Below are positions 56,126 to 64,000 of a stretch of DNA of 64,000 bases, piece after piece. Position 1 is the first letter of the stretch, and every line of letters starts with the position of its first letter. The notes under the pieces are model-generated. The model searched no databases and had not been told where the DNA came from. It was given only the letters and a program-made list of their open reading frames with translations. The DNA lies in the NCBI RefSeq assembly GCF_001512305.1, contig NZ_LNUT01000004.1, positions 729,757 to 793,756 on the forward strand, in the 5' to 3' direction. The position numbers and the translations under genes were made by a program. The stretch comes from Arthrobacter sp. EPSL27 (GTDB lineage Bacteria; Actinomycetota; Actinomycetes; Actinomycetales; Micrococcaceae).

Positions 56126-57316
56126 ATGTCCAAAGCTGACATCGACATCAACAACCTCCCTTACGCCGACGGCGACTTCTTCGCCTTCGAACAGCTGCTC
56201 AGCAGCAAGGAGCAGGACCGCCTCGCCGAGGTCCGCGCGTTCCTGGCCCGCGAGGTCAAGCCCATTGCTGTGGACTGCTGGAACCGCGGCGAGTTCCCGA
56301 TGGACCTCATTCCGAAGCTCGCCGAGATCGATCTGGTCAGCCCGGTCCGGAGGCAGGGGTACTCCAACCTCTTCGCCGGCATCATGCATGCAGAGGCCAC
56401 CCGCGCTGACACGTCCATTGCGACCTTCATGGGCGTGCACGACGGTCTCTTCACCGGCTCCATCGAAGCCCTCGCCTCCCAGGAGCAGCAGGACGCCTGG
56501 CTGCCGGATATCTACTCGCTGAAGAAAATCGGTGCCTTCGGCCTGACCGAGCCCCTCGGCGGCTCCGACGTCGCCGGCGGAACGCGGACCACCGCCCGCC
56601 GCGAGGGCGACAGCTGGGTCCTGAACGGCGCCAAGCGCTGGATCGGCAACGCCACCTTCTCCGACTGGGTGGTCATCTACGCACGGGACGTCGGAGACAA
56701 CCAGGTCAAGGGCTTCCTCGTGGACACCAAGGCCGAAGGCTACAGTGCCACCAAGATCGAGAATAAGATCTCGCTGCGCACCGTGCAGAACGCCGACATC
56801 ACGCTCGAGAACGTTGTGGTGCCGGACTTCTTCAAGCTTGCGAACGCCAACAGCTTCCGCGACACAAACAAGGTCCTCAAGGTCACCCGGCTGGCCGTCG
56901 CCTGGCAGGCGGTGGGACAGCAGCTCGCCGCCTTCGACGTCGCCCGCCGCTACGCCGTCGAGCGCAGCCAGTTCGGCCGCCCGATCGCCTCCTTCCAGCT
57001 GGTCCAGCAGCAGCTCGTGCAGATCCTGGGCAACGCCGTCAGCTCCATGGGAATGATGGTCCGTCTCTCCCAGCTGGAGGACCTCGGCCAGGCCAAGGAC
57101 GAGCAGTCCGCCCTGGCCAAGGCCTTCACCACGGCGCGGATGCGCGAAAGTGTTGCCTTGGGCCGCAGCATCCTCGGCGGCAACGGGATTGTGACCGACT
57201 ACGAAATGGCCAAGGTGTTCTCGGATGCCGAGGCCATCTACTCCTACGAGGGCACCTACGAGATCAATACTCTCGTCACCGGCCGGGCGATCACGGGAAT
57301 CTCCGCGATCGTCTAG
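56126..57316 (+). CDS. acyl-CoA dehydrogenase (glutaryl-CoA dehydrogenase-like)
   Basis: The 396-residue flavoenzyme has the ACAD segments GAFGLTEPLGGSDVAGGTRTTARR and RSQFGRPIASFQLVQQQLV, with catalytic E375 in SYEGTYEINTLVTGRAITG. The Glu placement and the GIFGLTEP-type motif resemble glutaryl-CoA dehydrogenase, but other short or branched acyl substrates are possible. GTGAAGGAAC precedes ATG 56126. A palindrome overlapping its promoter suggests acyl-CoA-responsive repression. Confidence 0.9.
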   Translation: MSKADIDINNLPYADGDFFAFEQLLSSKEQDRLAEVRAFLAREVKPIAVDCWNRGEFPMDLIPKLAEIDLVSPVRRQGYSNLFAGIMHAEATRADTSIATFMGVHDGLFTGSIEALASQEQQDAWLPDIYSLKKIGAFGLTEPLGGSDVAGGTRTTARREGDSWVLNGAKRWIGNATFSDWVVIYARDVGDNQVKGFLVDTKAEGYSATKIENKISLRTVQNADITLENVVVPDFFKLANANSFRDTNKVLKVTRLAVAWQAVGQQLAAFDVARRYAVERSQFGRPIASFQLVQQQLVQILGNAVSSMGMMVRLSQLEDLGQAKDEQSALAKAFTTARMRESVALGRSILGGNGIVTDYEMAKVFSDAEAIYSYEGTYEINTLVTGRAITGISAIV

Positions 57317-57321
57317 GAGGC

Positions 57322-57366
57322 GGCCGCACGGCGGAGTCGGCCCCAAGACGCTCCGCCCGTGCGGCC
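57322..57366. terminator. hairpin between acyl-CoA dehydrogenase and M23 genes
   Basis: GGCCGCACG-GCGGAG (57322-57336) pairs with CTCCGCCCGTGCGGCC (57351-57366) with one bulged base. Convergent genes; no T tract. Confidence 0.6.
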
Positions 57367-57435
57367 GGCACCTCCGCCGGCGTTCCGTCCCTGCGTGCAC
57401 CGTGCGCCAAATACCGAACCCCTCAGCCAGGGGTG

Positions 57436-57960
57436 TTACCCGGGAGCGGGATCGAGGGGCGGCAGCAGGACGGAGGGCCGGAGGTCCGTCACGAACGCCA
57501 GCGGGTTGAGGTATTCCCCGCCGCGTCGTACGCCCCAATGGATGCACGGCGCGGGTGTGCAATGGCCCGGCAGGACCGACCCCAGAACGTCCCCCTCGGC
57601 CACGGCGTCGCCCGCCGTGAGGTGGCTGCGCACCGCCTCGAAACTGCTCCGCAGCCCGTTGCCATGGTCGATGGTGATGACGGGTCGGTCCACCACCACT
57701 CCGGCGAAGCTCACGGTCCCGGCCGCCGGCGCCGTAACCCGAACGCCGTCGTGCGCCGCCCCAAGATCCACGCCCCGGTGCCCGCTCAGCCACGGACGGG
57801 CCGGCGGGTCGAAGACGCGAAGGACCGCCGGCCTGGGCTCCAGCGGCCAACTCCACCCGCCGCCGGCAGGATCCGGACCGGAGGCGCCGGTCGCCGCGGG
57901 AGGGGCCAGGACCAGGAGCAGGGCGGCGGCCGCCGCGGCCCGGAATGCCGGAGTCTTCAT
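57436..57960 (-). CDS. secreted M23-family metallopeptidase
   Basis: The 174-residue protein has a signal peptide (MKTPAFRAAAAAALLLVLAP) and a LytM/M23 domain with the zinc ligands in SGHRGVDLGAAHDG and the later CIHWGVRRGG; the middle S/H segment (FEAVRSHLTAGD) is slightly divergent. M23 proteins cut peptidoglycan peptides or, when degenerate, activate other hydrolases. It is short for a complete endopeptidase. ATG 57960 places the signal peptide correctly; the longer frame is rejected. Confidence 0.87.
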   Translation of the reverse strand: MKTPAFRAAAAAALLLVLAPPAATGASGPDPAGGGWSWPLEPRPAVLRVFDPPARPWLSGHRGVDLGAAHDGVRVTAPAAGTVSFAGVVVDRPVITIDHGNGLRSSFEAVRSHLTAGDAVAEGDVLGSVLPGHCTPAPCIHWGVRRGGEYLNPLAFVTDLRPSVLLPPLDPAPG

Positions 57961-57999
57961 CCACCCAGCCTGCCGCCGCCGCGGGATCTGAAGAAGCAC

Positions 58000-58436
58000 C
58001 CAAAAGCCCTATGTGGAAAGGCAGGCGTGGTCCGGCCGGCGTGGATAAGCCCCCGGCAGCACCCCCGCAAGCGGTGCAATCCGGCACCGGCCCTGTAGTA
58101 CACTTGGTGGAGCAGTTTGCTGTGCCCTCACGCGCGGTCAATTTACGCGGTCAATTTACTTGATCAATTTCAATTGTCCATGCCGGCACGCCTCATTCAG
58201 GGGTGCGGGGGAGCAGCAGCTGACTACGCGTATCCAGCCCTCCTCATTCGAAGCCTGAACTCTTCAGATGCGGTGGACTGCGCCTCTTTCGGTCCGGGCC
58301 TGTGGTCCGGGTAAGTCGCGCAGTGGATGCCAGGAGCACCGCCCGCCTGGGTGTTGCTAATCAACCGTCAACTATTGGCAGGGTAAGAGTGCCCCTTGGG
58401 CTCTCTCATGAATGACCTGCCGGAAGGAGCGCCGGC
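58000..58436 (+). promoter_or_regulatory. rpsB promoter and leader region
   Basis: A 437-base gap with no gene. It contains a TAGTAC (58096) that could be a -10 box, an AT-rich block with two exact 13-base repeats (58134-58146 and 58147-58159) plus a diverged third (TTGATCAATTTCA), and then about 260 bases of structured leader. S2 is known to repress its own operon in other bacteria, so autoregulation through this leader is possible. Binding site GGAAGGAG lies before the rpsB ATG. Confidence 0.45.
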
Positions 58437-59297
58437 ATGCCCGTCGTAACTATGCGCCAGCTGCTTGACAGCGGCGTCCACTTTGGACACCAGACCCGTC
58501 GTTGGAACCCGAAGATGAAGCGCTTCATCTTCACGGAGCGCAACGGCATCTACATCATTGACCTGCAGCAGTCGCTGTCCTACATCGACCGTGCCTACGA
58601 GTTCGTGAAGGCCACCGTTGCCCACGGCGGCACCGTCCTCTTCGTCGGCACCAAGAAGCAGGCGCAGGAATCCATCGCCGAGCAGGCCACCCGCGTTGGC
58701 CAGCCGTACGTCAACCAGCGTTGGCTCGGCGGTATGCTGACCAACTTCCAGACGGTTTCCAAGCGCATCCAGCGCATGAAGGAACTCGAAGAGATCGACT
58801 TCGACGACGTCGCCGGTTCCGCGTACACCAAGAAGGAACTGCTGCTCCTTCGCCGCGAACTCACCAAGCTGGAAAGCAACCTCGGTGGTATCCGCAACCT
58901 GACCAAGGCGCCTTCCGCCCTGTGGATCGTCGACACCAAGAAGGAACACCTCGCCGTCGACGAGGCCAAGAAGCTGCACATCCCGGTTGTTGCCATCCTT
59001 GACACCAACTGCGATCCGGACGAAGTCGACTTCCCGATCCCGGGCAACGACGACGCCATCCGCTCCGTCAACCTGCTGACCCGCGTTGTTGCTGACGCCG
59101 TTGCTGAGGGCCTGATCGCCCGCAACCAGCGCGCCACCGGCACCACGGAAGCTCCGGAAGAGCCGCTGGCCGAGTGGGAGCGCGAGCTCCTCGAAGGCAG
59201 CAAGACCGAAGAGGCTGCTGCCGCTCCGGCCGCAGAAGCTGCTCCGGCTGCAGAAGCCGCTCCGGCTGCCGACGACGCCGCCGGCGAAGCCAAGTAG
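58437..59297 (+). CDS. rpsB: 30S ribosomal protein S2
   Basis: The 286-residue S2 has the family start [40 protein letters not shown] and [17 protein letters not shown]. Its C-terminal 35 residues are an Ala/Glu/Pro extension with three AAPAAEA-type units, typical of actinobacterial S2. Partner tsf follows 158 bases on across a hairpin. Confidence 0.97.
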   Translation: MPVVTMRQLLDSGVHFGHQTRRWNPKMKRFIFTERNGIYIIDLQQSLSYIDRAYEFVKATVAHGGTVLFVGTKKQAQESIAEQATRVGQPYVNQRWLGGMLTNFQTVSKRIQRMKELEEIDFDDVAGSAYTKKELLLLRRELTKLESNLGGIRNLTKAPSALWIVDTKKEHLAVDEAKKLHIPVVAILDTNCDPDEVDFPIPGNDDAIRSVNLLTRVVADAVAEGLIARNQRATGTTEAPEEPLAEWERELLEGSKTEEAAAAPAAEAAPAAEAAPAADDAAGEAK

Positions 59298-59372
59298 CCA
59301 GACCCACCGGGTCTGCTTCCCAGCTGACAAATAAATCCGGATCTCCCTCCGCGCCCGCAACGGCGCAGGGGA

Positions 59373-59417
59373 ACTGACAGGATGGCCGCTCACCAGGTGA
59401 GCTGCCGTCCTGTCAGT
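59373..59417 (+). terminator. hairpin between rpsB and tsf, possible attenuator
   Basis: A 14-bp stem with one G-T (59373-59386 / 59404-59417) encloses a CTCAC/GTGAG stem. No T tract follows, so partial termination or RNA stabilisation is as likely as full termination, giving different S2 and Ts yields. Confidence 0.5.
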
Positions 59418-59455
59418 CCGTACACCACACAAAATTTCTAGACAGAGGGGTTCAC

Positions 59456-60292
59456 ATGGCGAACTACACTGCTGCTGATATCAAGGCTCTGCGCGAGCGC
59501 ACCGGCGCCGGCATGATGGATGTCAAGAAGGCTCTCGACGAAGCCAACGGTGACGCCGAGAAGGCCATCGAAATCATCCGCATCAAGGGCCTCAAGGGCG
59601 CAACCAAGCGCGAAGGCCGCTCCACCGCTGAAGGCCTGGTTGCTGCCAAGGTCGCCAACGGCGTCGGCGTGATGATCGAGGTCAACTGCGAGACCGACTT
59701 CGTCGCGAAGGCTGACAAGTTCATCCAGCTCGCCGACAAGGTCCTGGCTGTTGCCGTCGAGTCCGGCGCTGCCGACCTCGAGACCCTGCTGGCCACCGAG
59801 GTCGACGGCAAGCCGCTGTCCGAGGTTGTCGTTGAAGAGGGCGCCGTTCTCGGCGAAAAGGTGGTTGTCCGCCGCATCTCCCGCATCGAGGGTGCCACGG
59901 TCGACGCTTACCTGCACAAGACCTCCAAGGACCTCCCGGCCCAGGTCGGCGTCCTGTTCGCTGTTGACGGCGAAGGCGAAGCCGCTGCCACCGCAGCACA
60001 CGACGTCGCCGTGCACATCGCCGCGATGTCCCCGAACTACCTCACCCGCGAGGATGTTCCCGCCGACCTCGTTGACTCCGAGCGCCGCATCGCCGAGGAG
60101 ACCGCCAAGGCTGAAGGCAAGCCGGAAGCTGCCATGACGAAGATCGTGGAAGGCCGCGTCACGGGCTTCTACAAGGGCGAGGTTCTCCTCGACCAGGCAT
60201 TCGCCAAGGACGCCAAGAAGTCTGTCGCCCAGGTCCTCGAAGAGGCCGGCGTCAAGGGCACCGCATTCACGCGTTTCCGCGTCGGTTCCTAG
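59456..60292 (+). CDS. tsf: elongation factor Ts
   Basis: The 278-residue factor recycles EF-Tu by exchanging GDP for GTP. The N-terminal UBA-like domain (ADIKALRERTGAGMMDVKKALDEANGD) and the signature KGLKGATKREGRSTAEG are clear; two core subdomains follow with EVNCETDFVAKADKF. CAGAGGGG lies seven bases before the ATG. A hairpin with four T follows. Confidence 0.97.
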   Translation: MANYTAADIKALRERTGAGMMDVKKALDEANGDAEKAIEIIRIKGLKGATKREGRSTAEGLVAAKVANGVGVMIEVNCETDFVAKADKFIQLADKVLAVAVESGAADLETLLATEVDGKPLSEVVVEEGAVLGEKVVVRRISRIEGATVDAYLHKTSKDLPAQVGVLFAVDGEGEAAATAAHDVAVHIAAMSPNYLTREDVPADLVDSERRIAEETAKAEGKPEAAMTKIVEGRVTGFYKGEVLLDQAFAKDAKKSVAQVLEEAGVKGTAFTRFRVGS

Positions 60293-60328
60293 TCAGACAC
60301 ACGTCGGGCATTAGCCAGACACGCTGAG

Positions 60329-60358
60329 GGGGTGGTCACTGCGGTGGCCACCCCTTTT
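60329..60358 (+). terminator. terminator after tsf
   Basis: A 9-bp stem with one wobble (60329-60337 / 60346-60354), loop 8, followed by TTTT. Confidence 0.75.
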
Positions 60359-60498
60359 GCATGCATCCGGGACGCCGTCCCGGGAGGGAAGAAACCGGCA
60401 AGGCCGGGCAAGATCCGAACGACCGGGACCGGGCGCAAATGACGCCTTTGGCCACCGGCACGATACCCTTTTTCAGAGTTCACCAACGGGAAGGCACC

Positions 60499-61236
60499 AT
60501 GGAAACCGTCACCACTTCAGCCCAGCCGAAAAAGAGCCGGCGCCGAGTCCTGTTGAAGCTTTCCGGCGAGGTCTTCGGCGGCGGAAAACTGGGCGTCGAC
60601 CCTGATACCGTCCGTGGCGTGGCCAAGCAGATCGCCGCAGCAGTTCCCGACGTCGAGGTTGCGATCGTCGTCGGCGGCGGAAACTTCTTCCGCGGCGCCG
60701 AACTCTCCCAGAGCGGCATGGACCGCTCCCGCGCCGACTACATGGGCATGCTCGGCACGGTGATGAACTGCCTGGCCCTCCAGGACTTCCTGGAGCAGGC
60801 CGGCGTCGAAACCCGTGTGCAGAGCGCCATCACCATGGGCCAGGTCGCCGAGGCGTACATTCCCCGCCGCGCCATCCGCCACATGGAAAAGGGCCGCGTC
60901 GTCATCTTCGGCGCCGGTGCCGGGCTCCCGTACTTCTCCACTGACACCGTGGCCGCCCAGCGCGCCATGGAGGTCCACGCCGACGTCGTCCTGATGGCCA
61001 AGAGCGGCGTCGACGGCGTCTACACCGCGGACCCCAAGAAGGACCCCACGGCCGAGAAGCTGCACCGCCTCAGCTACGACGACGCCCTGCGCCGCGACAT
61101 CCGCGTAATGGACCAGACCGCCATGACCATGTGCAAGGACAACAACCTCACCATGGTGGTGTTCGGCATGGAAGGCGAAGGCAACGTCACCCGCGCCATC
61201 CGCGGCGAGGACCTGGGCACCGTCGTCACCCCCTAG
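60499..61236 (+). CDS. pyrH: UMP kinase
   Basis: The 245-residue amino-acid-kinase-fold enzyme phosphorylates UMP to UDP. Visible are [42 protein letters not shown] and [17 protein letters not shown] at the C-terminus. ATG 60499 follows GGAAGGCACC; the longer frame to 60361 is rejected because the tsf terminator region intervenes. GATACCCTTTTT upstream may be its own -10 region. Confidence 0.96.
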   Translation: METVTTSAQPKKSRRRVLLKLSGEVFGGGKLGVDPDTVRGVAKQIAAAVPDVEVAIVVGGGNFFRGAELSQSGMDRSRADYMGMLGTVMNCLALQDFLEQAGVETRVQSAITMGQVAEAYIPRRAIRHMEKGRVVIFGAGAGLPYFSTDTVAAQRAMEVHADVVLMAKSGVDGVYTADPKKDPTAEKLHRLSYDDALRRDIRVMDQTAMTMCKDNNLTMVVFGMEGEGNVTRAIRGEDLGTVVTP

Positions 61237-61351
61237 CAACGGCTAGGATGTTTTCAGGACATTTCCGCACCTCGAAGCCGGGGTCTGGAACACAATCAAG
61301 ACCGTGCAGCACCCCGCCAGCAGCGGGTGCACCAATTTCTGAGGAGAGATC

Positions 61352-61909
61352 GTGATCGAAGAAACCTTGCTCGAAGCCGGGGACAAGATGGACAAGGCGG
61401 TTGAAGTAGCCAAGGAAGACTTCGCCTCGATCCGTACCGGCCGCGCCAACCCGGGCCTCTACAACAAGGTCCTGGTCGACTACTACGGCTCGCCCACGCC
61501 GCTGCAGCAGCTGGCCTCCTTTGCGATTCCGGACGCCCGCACCATCCTGATCACGCCGTTCGACAAGACCGCCCTGCGGGACATCGAACGCGCCCTCAGC
61601 GACTCCGAGGTCGGCGCCAACCCGTCCAACGACGGCAACGTCATCCGCATCACCATCCCGGAACTGACGTCCGAGCGCCGCAAGGAATACGTCAAGATCG
61701 TCAAGTCCAAGGGCGAGGACGCCAAGGTGTCCATCCGCAACATCCGCCGCAAGGCCAAGGAAACCCTGGACAAGCTGGTCAAGGACGGCGAAGCGGGCGA
61801 GGACGAGGGCAGCCGCGGCGAGAAGGAACTGGACGCCATCACCAAGGCCCACGTCGACGGCATCGACGAGCTGCTCAAGCGCAAGGAAGCCGAGCTGCTA
61901 GAGGTCTGA
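61352..61909 (+). CDS. frr: ribosome recycling factor
   Basis: The 185-residue factor splits post-termination ribosomes with EF-G. It has the RRF motif [30 protein letters not shown] and the three-helix bundle end [15 protein letters not shown]...[29 protein letters not shown] lies five bases before GTG 61352. Its stop overlaps the cdsA start in TGATG. A TAGGAT at 61243 and a GC hairpin at about 61307-61330 lie in the pyrH-frr gap. Confidence 0.96.
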   Translation: MIEETLLEAGDKMDKAVEVAKEDFASIRTGRANPGLYNKVLVDYYGSPTPLQQLASFAIPDARTILITPFDKTALRDIERALSDSEVGANPSNDGNVIRITIPELTSERRKEYVKIVKSKGEDAKVSIRNIRRKAKETLDKLVKDGEAGEDEGSRGEKELDAITKAHVDGIDELLKRKEAELLEV

Positions 61910-62829
61910 TGGCGCAGGAACAGGGGGACCCCGGCGCGGACGTCCGGGTGCGGGGGAAGCAGAGGAAGAACCCGACGCCGAAGGCCGGAAGGAATCTTCC
62001 CGCCGCCATTGTCGTGGGCCTTGGCATGCTCATCTTCGTCCTGGGCGGACTGCTGTTCCTCCCGCTCGGGTTCGTACTGATCGTCACCGGATTCGGCGTC
62101 TTCGGCGTCTGGGAAATCTTCCGCGCCCTGGAAGCCTCGGGCACCAGGCTGCCGATCATCCCCGTGATGACCGGCACCGTGGCCATGCCGGTGGCCGCTT
62201 ACTTTGGCGGGCCGGAAAGCCTCCTGTTCGCGATGATGCTCAGCAGTGTCGCGGTGCTGATCTGGCGGTCCCTGGAGGGGGCCGCCGGTTCGGCGCGCAG
62301 CATCTTCGCCGGTGTCTTTGCCCTGGCGTGGGTCCCGTTCTTCATCAGTTTCGCGGTGCTGCCGCTGCACACGCTCGTGGGGGAGACCCCGGTGGGGCTT
62401 TGGCCCGACGGCGTCGTGCCCCCGGGCGCGTGGCAGATCGCCACGCTCCTGCTCCTTGTGGTCGCCAACGACACGTTCGGCTACCTCGTCGGTGCGTCAC
62501 TCGGTAAACACCCCATGGCGCCGAAGATCAGCCCCAAGAAAAGCTGGGAAGGCTTCGCCGGGTCCGTGGCCGGCGCGACGGTGGTCGGGGTGCTCGCCGC
62601 CGTCTTCCTGCTGGACAAACCCTGGTGGGTCGGCGTGGTGCTGGCCGTCGGCATGGTGGCCGCGGCAACTGCCGGCGACCTCGCCGAATCCATGGTGAAG
62701 CGCGAACTTGGGATCAAGGACATGAGCAGCATCCTCCCCGGCCACGGCGGGGTGATGGACCGGCTGGACTCGATCGTCTTCGCGTCCCCGGTGGCCTACA
62801 TCCTCTACTCAGTCTTTGCCGGCGCGTAA
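61909..62829 (+). CDS. cdsA: phosphatidate cytidylyltransferase
   Basis: The 306-residue membrane enzyme makes CDP-diacylglycerol from phosphatidate and CTP, the precursor of all phospholipids. Eight or so helices and the family signature VKRELGIKDMSSILPGHGGVMDRLDS near the C-terminus are present, with the conserved NDTFGYLVGASLGK...SPKKSWEG segment. The basic N-terminal 25 residues are cytoplasmic. Translationally coupled to frr, as in many bacteria. Confidence 0.95.
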   Translation: MAQEQGDPGADVRVRGKQRKNPTPKAGRNLPAAIVVGLGMLIFVLGGLLFLPLGFVLIVTGFGVFGVWEIFRALEASGTRLPIIPVMTGTVAMPVAAYFGGPESLLFAMMLSSVAVLIWRSLEGAAGSARSIFAGVFALAWVPFFISFAVLPLHTLVGETPVGLWPDGVVPPGAWQIATLLLLVVANDTFGYLVGASLGKHPMAPKISPKKSWEGFAGSVAGATVVGVLAAVFLLDKPWWVGVVLAVGMVAAATAGDLAESMVKRELGIKDMSSILPGHGGVMDRLDSIVFASPVAYILYSVFAGA

Positions 62830-62911
62830 GGCTTCTCCCCATCCACCCGCAGGGCCCTAGAATGGTGCCGGGCAAACCGGCCGAACGGCATTGAAGGAAA
62901 CAATAGTTACA

Positions 62912-63490
62912 GTGGACATTCAACGGCAGATTCCTGCTTCCTTTGACCGCGTGCAGCGGAACCAGTACGGCTACAACGCCAAGCAAGTGGACCAGTTCAT
63001 GCAGCGCGCACGGGTGTCCTTCGAATCTCCCAGCTCGGCAGCCAGGCCCGTCAAGAGCGGGGACGTCCGGTCTGTCTCGTTCGACCCGGTCAAGGGCGGC
63101 TACTCGGCGGCCGACGTGGACGCGGCGCTGGACCGCCTGGAGGATGCCCTGGCGCTGCGGGAACGCGACGAACTTGTCGCCGAGCGCGGCGAAGAGGCCT
63201 GGCTCCGCGAGATCGGACGCCTCGCGGGCCTCCTCCGCGGACGGCTGCACCGTCCCGACGGCCAGCGCTTCCGGCGCCCGGCCAAGGCCAAAGCGCGCAG
63301 CTACAACACCACCGACGTTGACGACCTCTGCCATGACCTGATCGGCTACCTCGAGGAGGACCAGCCGCTGAGCGTGGACAACGTCCGGCGCGCTGTGTTC
63401 CGCCCCGCCGTCGGCAAGGACGGCTACGAGGAGAACCAGGTGGACGCCTTCCTGGACCGCGTCGTCGAACTTATGGCCGCCATCGACTGA
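62912..63490 (+). CDS. DivI1A-repeat protein (DivIVA-related)
   Basis: The 192-residue protein contains several DivI1A-type motifs rather than one DivIVA coiled coil: FDRVQRNQYGYNAKQVDQFM, FDPVKGGYSAADVDAALDRL, a degenerate ARSYNTTDVDDLC and FRPAVGKDGYEENQVDAFLDRVVELM. Such proteins in actinobacteria probably bind curved membrane or DivIVA (Wag31) at the pole; this one has no coiled-coil tail. I prefer GTG 62912 over the TTG at 62891, because GAAGGAAAC lies between them. Confidence 0.88.
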   Translation: MDIQRQIPASFDRVQRNQYGYNAKQVDQFMQRARVSFESPSSAARPVKSGDVRSVSFDPVKGGYSAADVDAALDRLEDALALRERDELVAERGEEAWLREIGRLAGLLRGRLHRPDGQRFRRPAKAKARSYNTTDVDDLCHDLIGYLEEDQPLSVDNVRRAVFRPAVGKDGYEENQVDAFLDRVVELMAAID

Positions 63491-63496
63491 GCGCGG

Positions 63497-63529
63497 TCAG
63501 CGCCCTGGTCCTCAGCGCTCTGGTCCTCA
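63497..63529. repeat. 15-bp tandem repeat creating successive in-frame stops
   Basis: Units 63497-63511 and 63512-63526 differ by one base and a partial third begins at 63527. On the minus strand each carries TGA in the symporter frame. Confidence 0.75.
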
Positions 63530-64000
63530 GCGTTCCGTGGCCAGCGGCCGCTCCGGCGTGTGCAGCCGGGTCATGAGCCGGGTGATGGTGCGCGGGACCC
63601 GGTCGCGGGTGGCGCGGGAGGCCAGGACCATCACGGCGAACGCGGCCGGCACCGTCCAGGCCGCCGGCTGTGCCAGCCACGTCGGGGTTCCGCCGGCCCC
63701 TAGCACCGCCCCGGCCACCATCGCCCCGCCGCACAGCACGGCTCCCGTCACCATCCCGGCAATGGCGCCGGCGTCCGTGAGCCCGCGCCACCAGATGCCC
63801 AGCAGCAGCACCGGGCAGATCGTGGACGCGGTGAACGCAAACACCAGGCCGACACTTCCGGCCAATGCCAGCGACCCCGTCATGGATGCGATGCCCAGCG
63901 GAACCACCGCCGAGATGACGGCAGCCCGGCGGAAGCCCTTGACGCTGCCGCCGAAGAGGTCCTGGCTGATCACACCGGCCAGCGAGACCACCAGCCCCGA
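63527..64000 (-). CDS. sodium:solute symporter, C-terminal part (truncated by window)
   Basis: About 158 codons of the end of an SSS-family transporter are present; the 5' end lies beyond 64000. It includes VVSLAGVISQDLFGG, a conserved SSS region, and three membrane helices, then a basic tail RATRDRVPRTITRLMTRL. The pattern suggests an acetate/solute (ActP-like) or similar symporter; the substrate cannot be read from this fragment. The stop lies at 63527 and two further in-frame TGA codons follow in the tandem repeat. Confidence 0.85.
   Translation of the reverse strand, partial: SGLVVSLAGVISQDLFGGSVKGFRRAAVISAVVPLGIASMTGSLALAGSVGLVFAFTASTICPVLLLGIWWRGLTDAGAIAGMVTGAVLCGGAMVAGAVLGAGGTPTWLAQPAAWTVPAAFAVMVLASRATRDRVPRTITRLMTRLHTPERPLATER

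Overview
The window reads as chromosomal, high-GC actinobacterial DNA, most probably from an Arthrobacter/Pseudarthrobacter-type member of the Micrococcaceae. This is an inference from gene content, codon use (almost every third position G or C), the many GTG starts and -10 boxes placed 7 to 9 bases before start codons (leaderless-type promoters), a pair of actinomycete-type SAM-IV riboswitches, a WXG100 protein, GatCAB and a single-chain glycyl-tRNA synthetase. No rRNA, CRISPR array, complete insertion sequence or prophage was seen. Most of the window is ordinary core genome; the unusual material is mainly in non-coding architecture.

Layout. 1-320: possible edge of a mobile element (three 21-mer repeats), then an orphan WXG100 gene. 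0.7-5.7 kb: ligA, an inositol-phosphatase-family gene, a GNAT, an unknown conserved gene, a RidA protein. 5.7-9.8 kb: a CitA/CitB-type two-component system divergent from a CitMHS citrate transporter. 9.9-13.3 kb: gatC-gatA-gatB. 13.3-20.5 kb: a LysR gene divergent from tdh-kbl (threonine to glycine plus acetyl-CoA), an FAD amino-acid oxidoreductase, hutI and a frameshifted PaaK-like gene. 20.5-22.9 kb: histidine phosphatase, CPBP protease, VOC protein. 23-26 kb: metY and metX, each behind its own SAM-IV riboswitch. 26-31.6 kb: an MHS transporter, a LysR gene and mmsB-mmsA (valine degradation end). 31.7-38 kb: SHOCT protein, SGNH hydrolase, esterase, S4 protein, DUF606 transporter, glycyl-tRNA synthetase coupled to a GNAT. 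38-45.3 kb: AtoE-like transporter, PlsC-like acyltransferase, DUF1295 protein, hydrolase, a 6-hydroxy-D-nicotine-oxidase-like flavoenzyme and a YibE/F protein. 45.3-50.1 kb: dusB-dgt-dnaG and two identical tRNA-Asn genes. 50.1-57.9 kb: unknown gene, Bcr/CflA MFS, holin-family membrane protein, CDP-alcohol phosphatidyltransferase, DMT transporter, glycosyltransferase, a CAU tRNA, acyl-CoA dehydrogenase, M23 peptidase. 58-62.8 kb: rpsB-tsf-pyrH-frr-cdsA. 62.9-64 kb: a DivI1A-repeat protein and the 3' end of a sodium:solute symporter.

Working together: GatCAB and the tRNA-Asn pair, glycyl-tRNA synthetase, dusB and rpsB-tsf-frr serve translation; ligA, dnaG and dgt serve replication and nucleotide pools; tdh-kbl, metX-metY and mmsBA are amino-acid modules each with visible control elements. 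Three intergenic palindromes of about 62 bp share the same outer arms (CAACGCGGGGTCA and its complement) but have different cores, and all three lie between convergent genes; with several other long perfect hairpins they suggest a family of bidirectional terminator or REP-like elements. The best candidates for something undescribed are this palindrome family, a 5-codon leaderless ORF translationally coupled to yibE/F, small tandem duplications exactly at gene junctions, and a terminator-like palindrome embedded in a LysR coding end.
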